Assembly: GCF_963855985.1 (NCBI RefSeq)
Contig: NC_087099.1
Span: forward strand, 1,518,001 to 1,582,000
From: Ostrinia nubilalis
Taxonomy: Eukaryota; Arthropoda; Insecta; Lepidoptera; Crambidae
DNA length: 64,000 nucleotides
Direction: 5' to 3'
Both the position numbers and the translations under genes were made by a program. Of this stretch, positions 43,881 through 54,440 are shown piece after piece (the stretch's first letter is position 1; each line of letters opens with the position of its first letter). Below the pieces are notes generated by a model. The model saw only the letters and a list, made by a program, of their open reading frames with translations. It searched no databases and was not told the DNA's origin.

Positions 43881-44152
43881 AAAAAAATAAAACCGACTCC
43901 AAAAAACCTACACTAAAAAGTAGAAAAATAATTACTAATTACTTATATTAGGACGAAATAATATTTATGTATACCATGATTGATACTTTTGGAGTCGGTG
44001 CAGGCAAACTTTACACGTTTCATAATCTTGGCACCGACTCCAGAAGTATCAATCATGGTATACATAAATATTATTTCGTCCTAATATAAGTAATTAGTAA
44101 TTATTTTTCTACTTTTTAGTGTAGGTTTTTTGGAGTCGGTTTTATTTTTTTT
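43881..44152. mobile_element. Long hairpin element, ~121-bp arms
   Basis: The arms at 43881-44001 and 44031-44152 are almost perfect inverted copies, around a 29-bp loop. Each arm itself starts and ends with ACCGACTCC-type motifs. The outer ends read AAAATAAAACCGACTCCAAA. No coding sequence. Confidence 0.9.
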
Positions 44153-44930
44153 TTCTTTTCTATTCAATCAAACTATTGAGTGTCTTCAAAATATGTAGTT
44201 TTGGAAAAACGGGTAGAGAAGGGAAAGGTTGGGATAAATTTTATTATTTGTTGTATAAATTAAAGCTCTTAGATGTAATGTGTAAGTTTTAATCACGGAT
44301 AGTTTTATAAGTGTTAAATTGGTTGGCCTCAATAACTCTTTTCAATTTTATATTTATCAGATATTTTTTTAACATTATTAAGCATGAACAATAATTGAAA
44401 CGAGAGTACTGACTTCATTCATATATTCAGGAGATACATATAGATACACGTCCCAAGTATAGCTTGCCTTACTTATTTAATTGAAGTTAGGCATCTTATT
44501 GATATTTTTTCAAAGTAACAAATTAATATATTTAAATTCGTAATTTTAAGGTTTTTTAACAACTAAACAGTTGGATGATACTATCCTTAACTTCAGTCTG
44601 TAATTTCGTTATCACAATATTATTACCTACTGAAGTTGCCCTCTTTCATAATTAAAATGAGCTCCACCAGTCGTATCGTAGCTCGCTCGCGTGTATTCAA
44701 ATATTTGTGAGTTCGCGAATATGATAACGGAATCGCTTTATTTCGCGATATCGCGGGAATTAATTAAGGCAACTGCGTGAAGCACCGACCGCGGTAAAAG
44801 CGCAGACTTTCAAACAAATTGTTTATTAAACAGAACAGGGATTCTCAATCTTTGGTAATGACAACCTATTTGGAGTATCAAAGGTCCTTTGCTTAAATGT
44901 TCACTTTTTAGGGCGAGGGACCCACGGCGA
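44153..44930. other. Intergenic, nothing recognised
   Basis: A GC-richer patch at 44660-44810 contains several TCGCGA/CGCG strings without coding evidence. Confidence 0.4.
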
Positions 44931-45051
44931 CTTTTTAGCATCGCTACTAACGCGCGTTAGTCTCATTCGCAACGCACTACAGAAGTGATGCCAACGCGCT
45001 ACTAACGCGCTACAGCAGCGCGACTGCATCGCTACAAAAAGTCGCCGTGGG
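44931..45051. mobile_element. Small MITE with CCCACGGCGACTTTTT ends
   Basis: 121 bp with inverted ends CCCACGGCGACTTTTT. GGGCGAGGG is present at 44921-44929 and again at 45049-45057, which suggests an 8-9 bp target duplication partly overlapping the terminal G run. The interior is rich in ACGCGC(T)AC repeats. Confidence 0.75.
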
Positions 45052-45057
45052 CGAGGG

Positions 45058-46247
45058 CCCTTATTCGTAGAAAAAACATCCGTAACCCTTACCCGACATG
45101 GGGTACACTGAAAACAAGTGTCGTGGCCTTCGTCACTGGGCTACGGAATATGCCGTTGCAGTGGGCATCCTGATTATGAGTAGGTGGCACTGCTCAGTTA
45201 ATTTTATTCTTGTTTTTGTTTTTTTAATGTTTCTTTCTTGCTTTCTTAAAATAAACATTGCTTCAAAGTTTTTTGTGTTCTTTAATCAAAAAGTACTCCT
45301 TTTTGATCTGTAACATGCACTTAAAACTATAAAATAATTAGCTCTATCAACATATGATTTGCAATTTAAGTTTATAGGTTTTTAAATTGAAAAAAGCAAC
45401 TATTAGGTCCGTGTAACATAAGTAAATATGAATTTTTCTCAAGCACTTTTTTAAGGGACTGTTAACTCAAACTTTGAGAACCACATGCTTAGGTCATAAA
45501 TCCTCTTGACAACAGGCGGCGTGAAAATTTGGCATCACTAGAAAGGATATTAATTATTAATTAATTAACTCCACCTAAAAGGAACAACTAAAGTTTTGAT
45601 ATACTGTCTGGTGCGGGACTAATAATGATTAATGATTGCGAAAGGGGAGAGGCTCTTGCCAATAAGGTTTAATTTGTATTGTTTTGAGTGCGATATGTAA
45701 CAAAAATTCACAGTTTTTGCTATTATTCATTTGGTGCTGGTGCAAGTTGCTGCCAACGTCCTTAAAGAAAAAATCCTGAAAGAATCTTATTCCTAAGTAG
45801 TTACGGGGAATGCAAATGACAGTCTGTTTGGGACATTGCAGGCTTGAATGAACCTAATTCTCATTTCCTATGAGAAAATTATGATTCACGAAACCATATT
45901 TTTTTAAAGGTACGTTTGAGTCAGTGCAATTGTATCGTTTGATGCTTTGGCAGCTTTTAAAGTCTTGATACCACGCCGTTGACAGAACAACGTTTTTACA
46001 ACCCATTTAAAAACTGTAATATGTAGTAGGTATCGTAGGTACTACATTTATTTTTGTGCATCGTCTTTTAGGGTGTTAAGAAATTAAAATTTCAGTACTC
46101 AGTAACTATAATGGCCTCATTATTAGATGCGAATACGGAGGACTTCGTTTCTACGCCCTTTTCTTTCCTCGAACTTGTGAATGTTGAGCAGGTTAGCCAC
46201 GACTTCAGGATCGCCGGGTAGCTATGTGAAAATAATGTACATTTAAT
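45058..46247. other. Intergenic, nothing recognised
   Basis: No gene accepted. Confidence 0.4.
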
Positions 46248-46409
46248 GCTTCAATCACACCAACGCATGCAGATCGCCATCGCCGGCGCGATCACGGCGC
46301 GATCATAGGCCAATGACAGGTCGTGAGAACTTTCATTTGTAGCGTGACCTGTCATTGGGCTATGATCGCGCCGGCGATGGCAATCTGCACGCGTTGGTGT
46401 GGTTGAAGC
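46248..46409. mobile_element. MITE with ~65-75 bp inverted ends
   Basis: The ends begin GCTTCAATCACACCAACGC and are matched by an inverted right end. Both include GCCATCGCCGGCGCGATCA. The left arm carries an 11-bp internal duplication (CGGCGCGATCA). Both arms continue through CCAATGACAGGTC. No coding sequence. Confidence 0.85.
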
Positions 46410-46487
46410 TTTAGTGGAATATATCCTATCGTTATTAAATGCTGTCAACACTAAAAATTTTAAAACTTAGACACACTATGGGCTTTT

Positions 46488-46555
46488 ATCATCATCATCA
46501 TCATTACAGCCATAAGACGTCCACTGCTGAACATAGGCCTCCCCCAATGATTTGA
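46488..46555 (-). mobile_element. RTE LINE 3' end, minus sense
   Basis: (ATC)n ATTACAGCCATAAGACGTCC, then ACTGCTGAACATAGGCCTCC and CCCAATGATTT: the ATGATG-tailed subfamily, 5'-truncated to about 65 bp. Confidence 0.85.
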
Positions 46556-48660
46556 AAAAAGAAAGCAAAATATAAATGTATGAATGTTGTTGATACTTTA
46601 CTTCATTCTTTTCAACGCATTTCAATTCAGGTCCTACTTTGAACATACACAACCTCTGTCTGTAGTGTTTTACCTGCAAATTCAAATAATAAAAATCTTT
46701 GAATGTTTTGAATCAAAGAATATTAAACGTTTAAAGAAATTACACCACTAATTATGAATCTTCTTACGTATGAATTTCTTATATCCTTGCTGGATGGCAC
46801 GCGTTCAAATCTGTCGGCATACTATTACAAAAATATGAATTAAAACTATTAAAACTATTAATAACAGCAATCGTTATAGTCTAATATCAATGAAAAGTTT
46901 TTCACTTTTGGATGTTAGATATCTTCAAAAAGGGAAAGGAAAAGTTAAATAAATAAACCAACGTAGAGAAGAATATTATCATTATTACAATCATCTTACC
47001 GTATTAGAAATGACTAAAATACTCATGTTAATAACAAACAAATACAAATGCATGTCTAATGTCTCAATCACTCACTATCACTGAGTATTTGGATTCTGAT
47101 GAACCTATGTCATAAAGGTATTAAGGCGAAACTCCACTGTAAACTTAACATAGTATAAATTATGAAGCTACTAATGTTTTTTGTTAAAATAATTCAATAG
47201 TCAGTCTTTGTTTGAAAGTTATTCGTATTAATTTTATTTGGAAAACTATAAATATGTCTCACGAACGATCTGGCGACTCCTGGAGTAGTAACTAGGTGCG
47301 CAAACCACCGGGCCAGGTGGCCGATAAACAATGCCCGTTCATCGCTTGTTATGTTGTGGGAAAGAAGGTTTATCATGTCGAGAATTGATAATATCCATTC
47401 ATAATTGATTAATTCCTATCAAAGATTATCGTCATATAAAGCTTTGATTTTAATTTTTGCCCTTCTACTCGTGTAGCACAGTAGGTAGTTTAAGATGGGC
47501 TGATAATAAATGATCGTGAAGATTCTATTTCCTTTCTCCAATTTCTTTTCATTGTTTAGTTAATCAGTTGGGAAATTACCAACCGTTTCCTCATACGACT
47601 TCGGCCATTTTGTATTTGTAGCGGTTTCCCGCTCTTTTTGCGTTTGACAGAGGTCCACGAAATGGCGTCTCGCCGACATCAAAGCTTACCAATGTAACCG
47701 AATATTTGGAATTACGGAGGCGACGCAAAGGGAATAACTAATAGGCTTCCTGATATCCCAGTGATGTACTTGATAAGAGAATAACCAAGTTTTGTATTAC
47801 ATTCTGCCCTTGAAAAAATGAGGACAGTGTATTGTTCGCGTGTATTTAAGGAAAGAGGGTAGTAAAAGAACGAAGAAAAAAGTATTTTTTATCCAGATTA
47901 GTGATTTCAGCACGGGGAACAAGTGAATGAAATGACATGCGAGTTACAGTGAAATTTAATTGTACCTATGTGTAAACTTTCTATTTCTATAACCTTACTT
48001 TAAATAAGTTAGGTAAGTAATTTGTGCAATACAACAATTTAATATCATACGTGCATCGTGCAGAAAAAAAAACTATGAGAATCTTTTTTAAAAATTGATT
48101 ACTGGTCATAGGTTTTTGAAAACCGATAAGAAACCGGTTTTTCTAGAGACGTACTAGTCCCAACTCTATCTTATTTCGTAATGAGAATATTATATTGAGC
48201 ACCTACGGCTAAACGTTTTTATCTTCGATTTTATTGCGAGCGGAATAGAAACGAGATTGCAACGTGCTCGTTACGGCTAAGCTCCCGAGTTATGTTTTAT
48301 TGATGGCCGGGGTATCCGCTGGTTTTCTTTCATGATGTTAGTGGTGGATACTGTAATTTTAATTTTAGTATATGCTTTACCCAGCGGCCACAATTTTCCC
48401 CCTATGAAAATACTCTTAGGTCTGTTTTTATGGAATCAAATTCAAGTTTGATTCATAGATACAATCAAGTTATTTTAAATCATATATTTGCAATTATGAA
48501 TTAAACCAAATAATTTTCAGGAAATAATGAAGTGGGTGTGTTGAATTGTGATCGTGGGCGTTTTACAAAATAAATAAGTCATTGTTTCACAAATACTTTA
48601 CTAAGCAAAATATATAAAACACATAGTAATATTTAAAAGAAATTCATGTTATTTCTTCAT
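46556..48660. other. Intergenic 3' of the serine protease gene
   Basis: No gene recognised. The protease 3' UTR should occupy the right edge. An AATAAA in minus sense is seen only near 48295, about 360 nt after the stop. GC-richer islands lie at 47580-47760 and 48230-48330. Confidence 0.4.
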
Positions 48661-51600
48661 CTACAGTTTACCAGTATGAGAAAGGATCCACGGGACATAG
48701 TGCGCTACGTTGGCCAAGTACAAAGTACGGCTGTGGCAGGAGTAGCAATCGTTATCTAGCATGATGTAGGAAGCTATACCAACTAGCACGTTGTCCTTCA
48801 CCATGGGGCTGCCTGAATCACCCTGAAAATGATGATTACCGGTTAACACACCATTTGTTGAATCCAATTCGGCTGGGCAGCGTTTAAAATACAACAGTCT
48901 CAAGACAAAAGTCTTTGACCAGTGTGTGTGGCCAGTGATGACATACGGATCTGAGACGTGGTCGCTTACTATGGGCCTCATAAGAAGGTTACTCACGGCC
49001 AAAGGTCGATGGAACGTGCTATTCTCGGAGTTTCCAATCAGATAAATAATCAGCAATCGGGAGATCCGCAGGGAAACCAAAGTGACCAATATGGCCCGCA
49101 GAATTGCTAAACTCAAGTAGGTAATAATAAATAAATAATAATAATAAATATCCTTGGACATTTTACACTACGCTTCTAGTCCCAAACTAAGCAAAGCTTG
49201 TACTATGGGTACTAGACAGCGGATATAAACACACTAAATACTTTTTTTTTGTAAATACAAATGTACATATTAGGTAGTATACATTGTAACACCCAGACCC
49301 GTCACAGAAATTAAAATTCATCATTTTAATTTCTTCCCGGCCGGGAATCGAACCCGGGACCTCTCGGCGTAATAGTAGTCCGTTCTGAACCACTCAATAC
49401 ACCAAACGGCCGAAGTGCCAGTGGGTGGGGCACATTATAGATCGCAGATCTGAGCTGGCCCCTAACTTCCCTTAAGAAGTGGCTTAAAGTATGCGTGGAT
49501 GATATAATATAGGTCGTACAAAATCAATTTTAAAATATATTGCTATACTCACGTAGCCAGCTCCTACTAGATTCTCAACACGCCTGGCGCAGATCGTGGT
49601 CTCATCCAACCAAGACATGAAGGGGGCCACGCTCCAATACATAGAGCCAAAGTACCTTGCATAGCAAGTACTCGTCGAGTACCCATTTACGTCGATCTTC
49701 ATGAGCTGTTTTGATAGCTTTCCAGTCTGTAACATTAAAATAATGTAAATTTCAATAAAAAAATAACTCATAAAACTCATTTATTTTTGCAAGTAGCTTT
49801 TAAACTTTTACTTTATTAATAGAAGCTTAGGTAAAGTATCTGTAAGAACGGGCCTTTCCCCACTTAGACAAACGGTCTGAACCGTCTGTGAACAGTCATT
49901 AGTACTCCTATGAATGTATTTATTTTTTACTAATAAGTTGTCAAATAAAGATTTTTCTTTCTTTCTTTCTACTGCTACTGGCATAATATCTCTTTAGACC
50001 AAGGCCGCTCAACTCCAGGCCCGCGGGCCACAGCACAGAGTGGCCCCCAAAAGAATTTTAAGTGGCCCGCGCATATATAGTTTGAAAAAAAAACGCACCA
50101 AATAAAAAATCCCGCCGAGCACAGTACAAACTTTAAGACCTCTCTGAAGTTAGCTGTCAAAAATGTAGGTGGCCCGTCGTTAACGACTGAATCCACCGTT
50201 TGGCCCGACTTTTCAAAAGGTTGGGCAGCCTTGCTTTAGACAGACCACGACAAAGGACCGTCCGTGTAAGTGGGAACATGCCTTAACTGTTAATGTCTGA
50301 TGGGTTTGTAAGATGTTTTAGTGAATTTGCTTGTCTTACATTACGGATATGGGTACATACCTCATCAAGGCCTACTCCTACGAACACATATTTAGAATCA
50401 TCTTCAAGTTCATATTTTTCGTCGGGCAGTTCCAAAGGCTGTATCCTGTCGCTGAACTTCAAAGGTTTTACTAGCCTTATCAGAGCAATGTCGTTTACAA
50501 TAGCAAATCCTAAATCTGTATACTGAGGGTGGACGACGATCTCTTCGATAAATACTGGAACACTGTTTTCAAGTGTATGACTTCCGACAAATGTCACATG
50601 TTGTTCATAATGGCCATATCTGTAAAATAAACCATTGAGTTGTTGAGCGGCTATTCTAGTTCAATAAAGTCCTAGTATCACTGCGACCGTTATCGATCTA
50701 TTGAAAAATAAACCATGCTGTTACTTCTTTATTGCAATTTTATTTGCATTTTAACAATAAATAAATAACGTACTAGTAGACACAGATAATTTGTTACTTT
50801 AAACTTGTTCTTTTTCTTTTACCTATATTGTAACTATGAAAATCATAACATATGGGCTAATGATGGTGACGACTCTTACCCGTGAGGTAGGACGCAATGG
50901 GCAGCGGTGACTAGCCATTCTTCAGAAATGATGGCGGCCCCACACCCTTCTAGAATGGCGAAGTACGGGTGCTCGGTAATATCAGCTGGAGCTCCGTACG
51001 CTATGCGTGGCACTTGGGCCCCAATGTCATCCAATTCTCTAGAACGTTCTGAAAACAGATATCAGGTGTGAAAAGATCATTCCTGCGGGCTTAAATGAGA
51101 CCTAATTTTATTATCATCTTACATCAGATGTGATGTGAAGTGATTGGGTGATGAGATCAGGACATTTGGTGTCCACCGCAGAAGGAAGAGCCTCCCTAAT
51201 TTACCAGAACCCAATGGAGGATTTTCCTATGTAGCTTTTAAAGACAATCTCTTGTGTTAGTTTCCAAAGATAATGTAAGAGCTATGCAGAATTCCAGATG
51301 TCTCAAAGAGTTAGGTATGAGAGAGATAATGGTAAGATGTACTTAAGAGATACCACATAATGAAACATTATTATAATTATTCACTTACCTTGATGGAGCA
51401 GAAGGTTTTGAAGTGGAGGCCACAAACTGGCAAGCACAGCGTAGGACGTCCACCCGCAACCTCATAAAGATATCAGGAAGGCGCTGGATGCAGGACCAAT
51501 TGGTCATTATGGAAATCAATGGGAGAGGCCTATGTTCAGCAGTGGACGTCTTATGGCTGAAATGATGATCACTTACCTTGTATAAAAGACAATGTATTCG

Positions 51601-51664
51601 TGATAACTGGCACCAACATGCTAAATAGCATTTGCAACAGTAAGAATCCCACATATGCTAGCAT
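48661..51664 (-). CDS. Chymotrypsin-fold serine protease, five exons
   Basis: Spliced coding exons: 51577-51664, 50880-51048, 50361-50619, 49553-49726, 48661-48822. Phases match at every GT-AG junction and sum to 283 residues plus stop. Exon 1 is a signal peptide (MLAYVGFLLLQMLFSMLVPV). The activation cut is after Arg44 (VPR-IAYG). The triad is His80 (VTAAHC), Asp129 (NDIALIRL) and Ser233 (GDSGSP). Cys65-Cys81 matches the conserved His-loop disulfide. The residue equivalent to chymotrypsin 189 is Gly227, not Asp, so trypsin-like Arg/Lys specificity is not expected; chymotrypsin- or elastase-like specificity is more likely. The usual Cys191 is replaced (GAGYGDSG), so that disulfide is lost. 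It would be a secreted zymogen; a digestive or haemolymph role cannot be told apart. Introns 1, 3 and 4 contain RTE, SINE and hAT insertions, all away from splice sites. Confidence 0.93.
48867..49440 (+). mobile_element. RTE LINE fragment in protease intron 4, split by a SINE
   Basis: The plus-sense RTE coding end starts at CAATTCGGCTGGGCAGCG and runs to GCAGAATTGCTAAACTCAAG (about 49121), antisense to the protease. After the SINE it resumes with AAGTGCCAGTGGGTGGGGCA to about 49440. It has many small deletions, so it is older than the 35.7-kb copy. Confidence 0.85.
49125..49412 (-). mobile_element. tRNA-headed SINE, copy 2, nested in the RTE fragment
   Basis: In minus sense the head (about 49335-49412) carries TTTGGTGTATTGAGTGG and GGGTTCGATTCCCGG. 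The 3' domain (49150-49222) is nearly identical to that of the 22540-22888 copy, and the AATAAT-rich tail joins the RTE break. The repeated AAG at the junctions may be the remnant of a target duplication. Confidence 0.85.
49760..49860 (+). mobile_element. SINE-related scrap in protease intron 3
   Basis: ACTCATAAAACTCATTTATT is followed by a block matching the region just left of the 19.1-kb SINE. It is short and decayed. A (TTTC)n tail-like tract lies further on, at about 49950-49970. Confidence 0.5.
49992..50241. mobile_element. hAT-type MITE in protease intron 3
   Basis: A 234-bp element (50000-50233) between perfect 8-bp duplications CTTTAGAC (49992-49999 and 50234-50241). The imperfect inverted ends are CAAGGCCGCTCAACTC and, in minus sense, CAAGGCTGCCCAACCT. 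Eight-base duplications are characteristic of hAT. No transposase is present. Confidence 0.9.
51388..51568 (+). mobile_element. RTE LINE 3' fragment in protease intron 1
   Basis: Plus-sense ATGATG-tailed copy from ATGGAGCAGAAGGTTTTGAA through GGAAGGCGCTGGATGCAGGA to GGCTGAAATGATGATC. It ends only about 8 bp from the intron-1 donor (GGTAAGT in minus sense at 51571-51577). Confidence 0.9.
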
Positions 51665-51705
51665 TTTGGTTTCTGAATTCTCTTTCTGTTCATACGTTAC
51701 GATTC

Positions 51706-51740
51706 TGAGTAGCTTTGTTTTTACCGCTCACATTTTTATA
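51706..51740 (-). promoter_or_regulatory. Core promoter of the serine protease gene
   Basis: In minus sense TATAAAAA (51733-51740) is followed at a normal distance by TCAGAA (A at 51706), close to the arthropod initiator. The predicted 5' UTR is about 42 nt to the ATG at 51664. Confidence 0.55.
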
Positions 51741-53640
51741 TCTAAGTGGATTGTAAAAGGATGGGTTCACATGGTTTACAAATGATTTTTATAGAAATAA
51801 AACGTACTCAATAATTGTCAAAACTCTACAATGCATGTCGAATGTTGATATGCATCACATCAAATCGATGTTTTCAATTGTTCTCTACATAATAATTATG
51901 AAAGTATAGCTTCGTGACGTCGTTTTTAAGTACCTAAAATGCGAAAATTTTGAATAATTTCATAGCTTTAAAAACGAGTAATAATTTTATAGCTTTAAAA
52001 GTTCATCTCAACATTATTTGAAGGAACTTTATTTATATTACGTTATTTCTAGTTTTCTGGAACACTATGTACGCTCATCTTTATATTATCTACAAAGGAT
52101 TCCTAAAGAAATTATTTGTGTTTTTGTATGTAAGTAAACACAATTTTTATTTGTTTTAAATAATTAGAATAATTGTTTTAAATACTTGGAATTCCAGATG
52201 TTACTGATTAGAGTTTTAAGTACTTTCACGTGAATTTATATCTATAGGTATTTCAGTCTTCTTTTACACATTTTCCTTCAATGCATTATTCATCCAAAAT
52301 TTTAAAAATTTATGACGGTTTATTAAGCCACCAAAATACAAGTAGGTACTTGTTTGCGACATTATTAGATTATGGTTGGCTAATAATGAATAGTGGCGGA
52401 TAACTTCCCTAAACTAACTTTTCATCTTTGCAAAGAACGGATAGTTCTTACATCAGCACCGGGTAATATATGCGCGAACTAACCTTCTTTGTCCGGGGTC
52501 TCTGAAATAAGTTATAACTTTTATCGAACCTTTATACGGCGTGCTGACGTGTTGGTTTCATTTTTTACTACTTCCTACAATAACTTATCGTTTTGTAGAC
52601 CGTATTTTTTATCCATATTTATTTTTGTACCGCTGAAATTGTTGCACAGTAAACTCTGGTGAGCCTTGTGACGTCAATGAAATTATGATCAGTATGGAGA
52701 TCGCATTTTTGAATTCATAATTATTGCTATTTTTAGACGGTATTAATCATTGCTTAACTAGGTTTGGTTTTCACATTGTAGGTAATGACGTAACATTTAA
52801 ATCTGTTCCTGAGACCTTTTTTATAATCTATTTTTACCAAGAAATTGGCTCCATGCTTACTAATATTCTGAGGATTATTTAATTTTTGGTAATGACATTG
52901 ACCGGTAATTGAGAAGAAACCAAGCTTTATCTATTTATATTAGTTCTGGCTAATAAAAGCTCATTCAAAAGGGACGGAAACTATCATGGCCACTACATTC
53001 CATTCTCATCTCAACGAATCAACTTTCCTTTTAAAAGTAACTTAAATTAGGGTAAATATTTCTATATTATACGATGTCGGCGAAACTATCGTTAATTTCG
53101 TTCCCCATTTTGACCACTTCACCTGAAATATGGAATGTGTAAAGGTATTTTGTTATTGATTTGTATTTGGCATTGATATTTAGTGGCACGTGTAAGCCCT
53201 CACACGTGATTTGCCCATTGAAAATGCTTCGTTAGTCACTATGGATGTTGCTCCGAAACTTTAGCAATATGTGTTAGGAATTAATTAAAGCTATGCCTTA
53301 AGGTCTAATTTTGTTACAACGTACCTACTTAATGCTAGGAAACAGTGTAATTTGAATAAATTCTAAAAACATTTTACGCTTTTTGAAAAAAAAAAAGATG
53401 ACTTTTCATGATGATCACAAGTCAAAAGTGGCTCCAAAAACATTTTGTTTTAAACACAAGGACAATAATTTGTGCATACGGTTTATAGTATGAACGCTAG
53501 GAGCATCCTATACATTTGGAATTCAGACTATGGATCTATTAGTTACTGTCGCTCATGCCAGCAAGTGTCTAGTCAGGTGTAAGATGAGCGAGGATAGATA
53601 GAGGATATCTAGACATAGTTGACAAATCAATAATTAACTT
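51741..53640. other. Intergenic 5' of the protease gene
   Basis: AT-rich. No gene or recognised repeat. An 18-bp segment (52484-52501) flanked by splice-like signals in minus sense is discussed under findings. Confidence 0.4.
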
Positions 53641-54130
53641 TTTTTTTAAAATATAACCGACTTCAAATGCGTGAACACAAAAAAAACTATAAAAATTAAA
53701 AAAATTTGATAATACCTATTCAACAAAAAAAATAATCGTTCAAATTGGTTCATAATCGGCGGAGATATTGCGTATAAAAAAGTTCATCCCCAATTTTCCA
53801 CCCTTGGGGGTGAAATATTTTCTTCAAATTCGCATGAAACCACCCTTTTAATAATACCTATTCAACAAAAAAATTATCGTTCAAATTGGTTTATAATCGG
53901 CGGAGATATTGCGTATAAAAAAGTTCATCCCCAATTTTCCACCCTTGGGGGTTGTTTTTTTTATTATTAAATTTAAATGGGACCACCCTTGAGGTATTAC
54001 CTATACGCCGAAAAAAGATTTGTTCAAATCGGTTCATAATTGACGGAGTTATCGCGTAACAAACATAGAAAAAAAAAACATACGGGTCGAATTGAGAACC
54101 TCCTCCTTTTTTTGAAGTCGGTTGAAAAGG
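53641..54130. mobile_element. 'ACCGACTTCAAA' TIR element with internal duplication
   Basis: The inverted ends TAACCGACTTCAAA (53655) and TTTGAAGTCGGTTG (ending 54125) bound an AT-rich body. An approximately 110-bp segment (AATAATACCTATTCAACAAA ... CCACCCTTGGGGGT) occurs twice, at about 53709-53818 and 53850-53960. A shorter diverged third block follows near 53995. No coding sequence. The same end motif appears at 43165 and, decayed, at 19017 and 25630. Confidence 0.75.
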
Positions 54131-54175
54131 GTTTGGCGAATCATGAAAAACTAAGTGAGGACTGAAACAAAAATC

Positions 54176-54440
54176 ATCATTTGCTAACTAATACGGTTGG
54201 TAGCGGCCTGCATCCAGCGCCTTCCTGCTACCTTTATCAGGTTATCGGTCCACCTTGTGGGTGGACGTCCCACGCTGCGTTTTCCGGTACGCGGCCTCCA
54301 TTCCAGAACCTTGCTGCCCTATCGGCCGTCAGTTCTGCGTACTATGTGCCCTGCCAACTGCCACTTCAGCTTGCTAATCCGTCGGGCTATGTCAGCGACT
54401 TTAGTTCGTTTACGGATCTCCTCATTTCTGATTCGATCTA
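54176..54440 (-). mobile_element. RTE LINE 3' fragment, minus sense
   Basis: In minus sense it encodes LDRIRNEEIRKRTKVADIAR, RISKLKWQLAGHIVRRTDGR and the GRPPTRWTDNL block, then WMQAATN. It belongs to the subfamily of the 18.5-kb copy. The extreme 3' tail is missing. Confidence 0.88.

Noticed and set aside
48823..49161. N-terminal extension of the protease last exon
   Set aside because: It reads through intron 4 antisense to an RTE fragment; the acceptor at 48823 joins in phase to exon 4.
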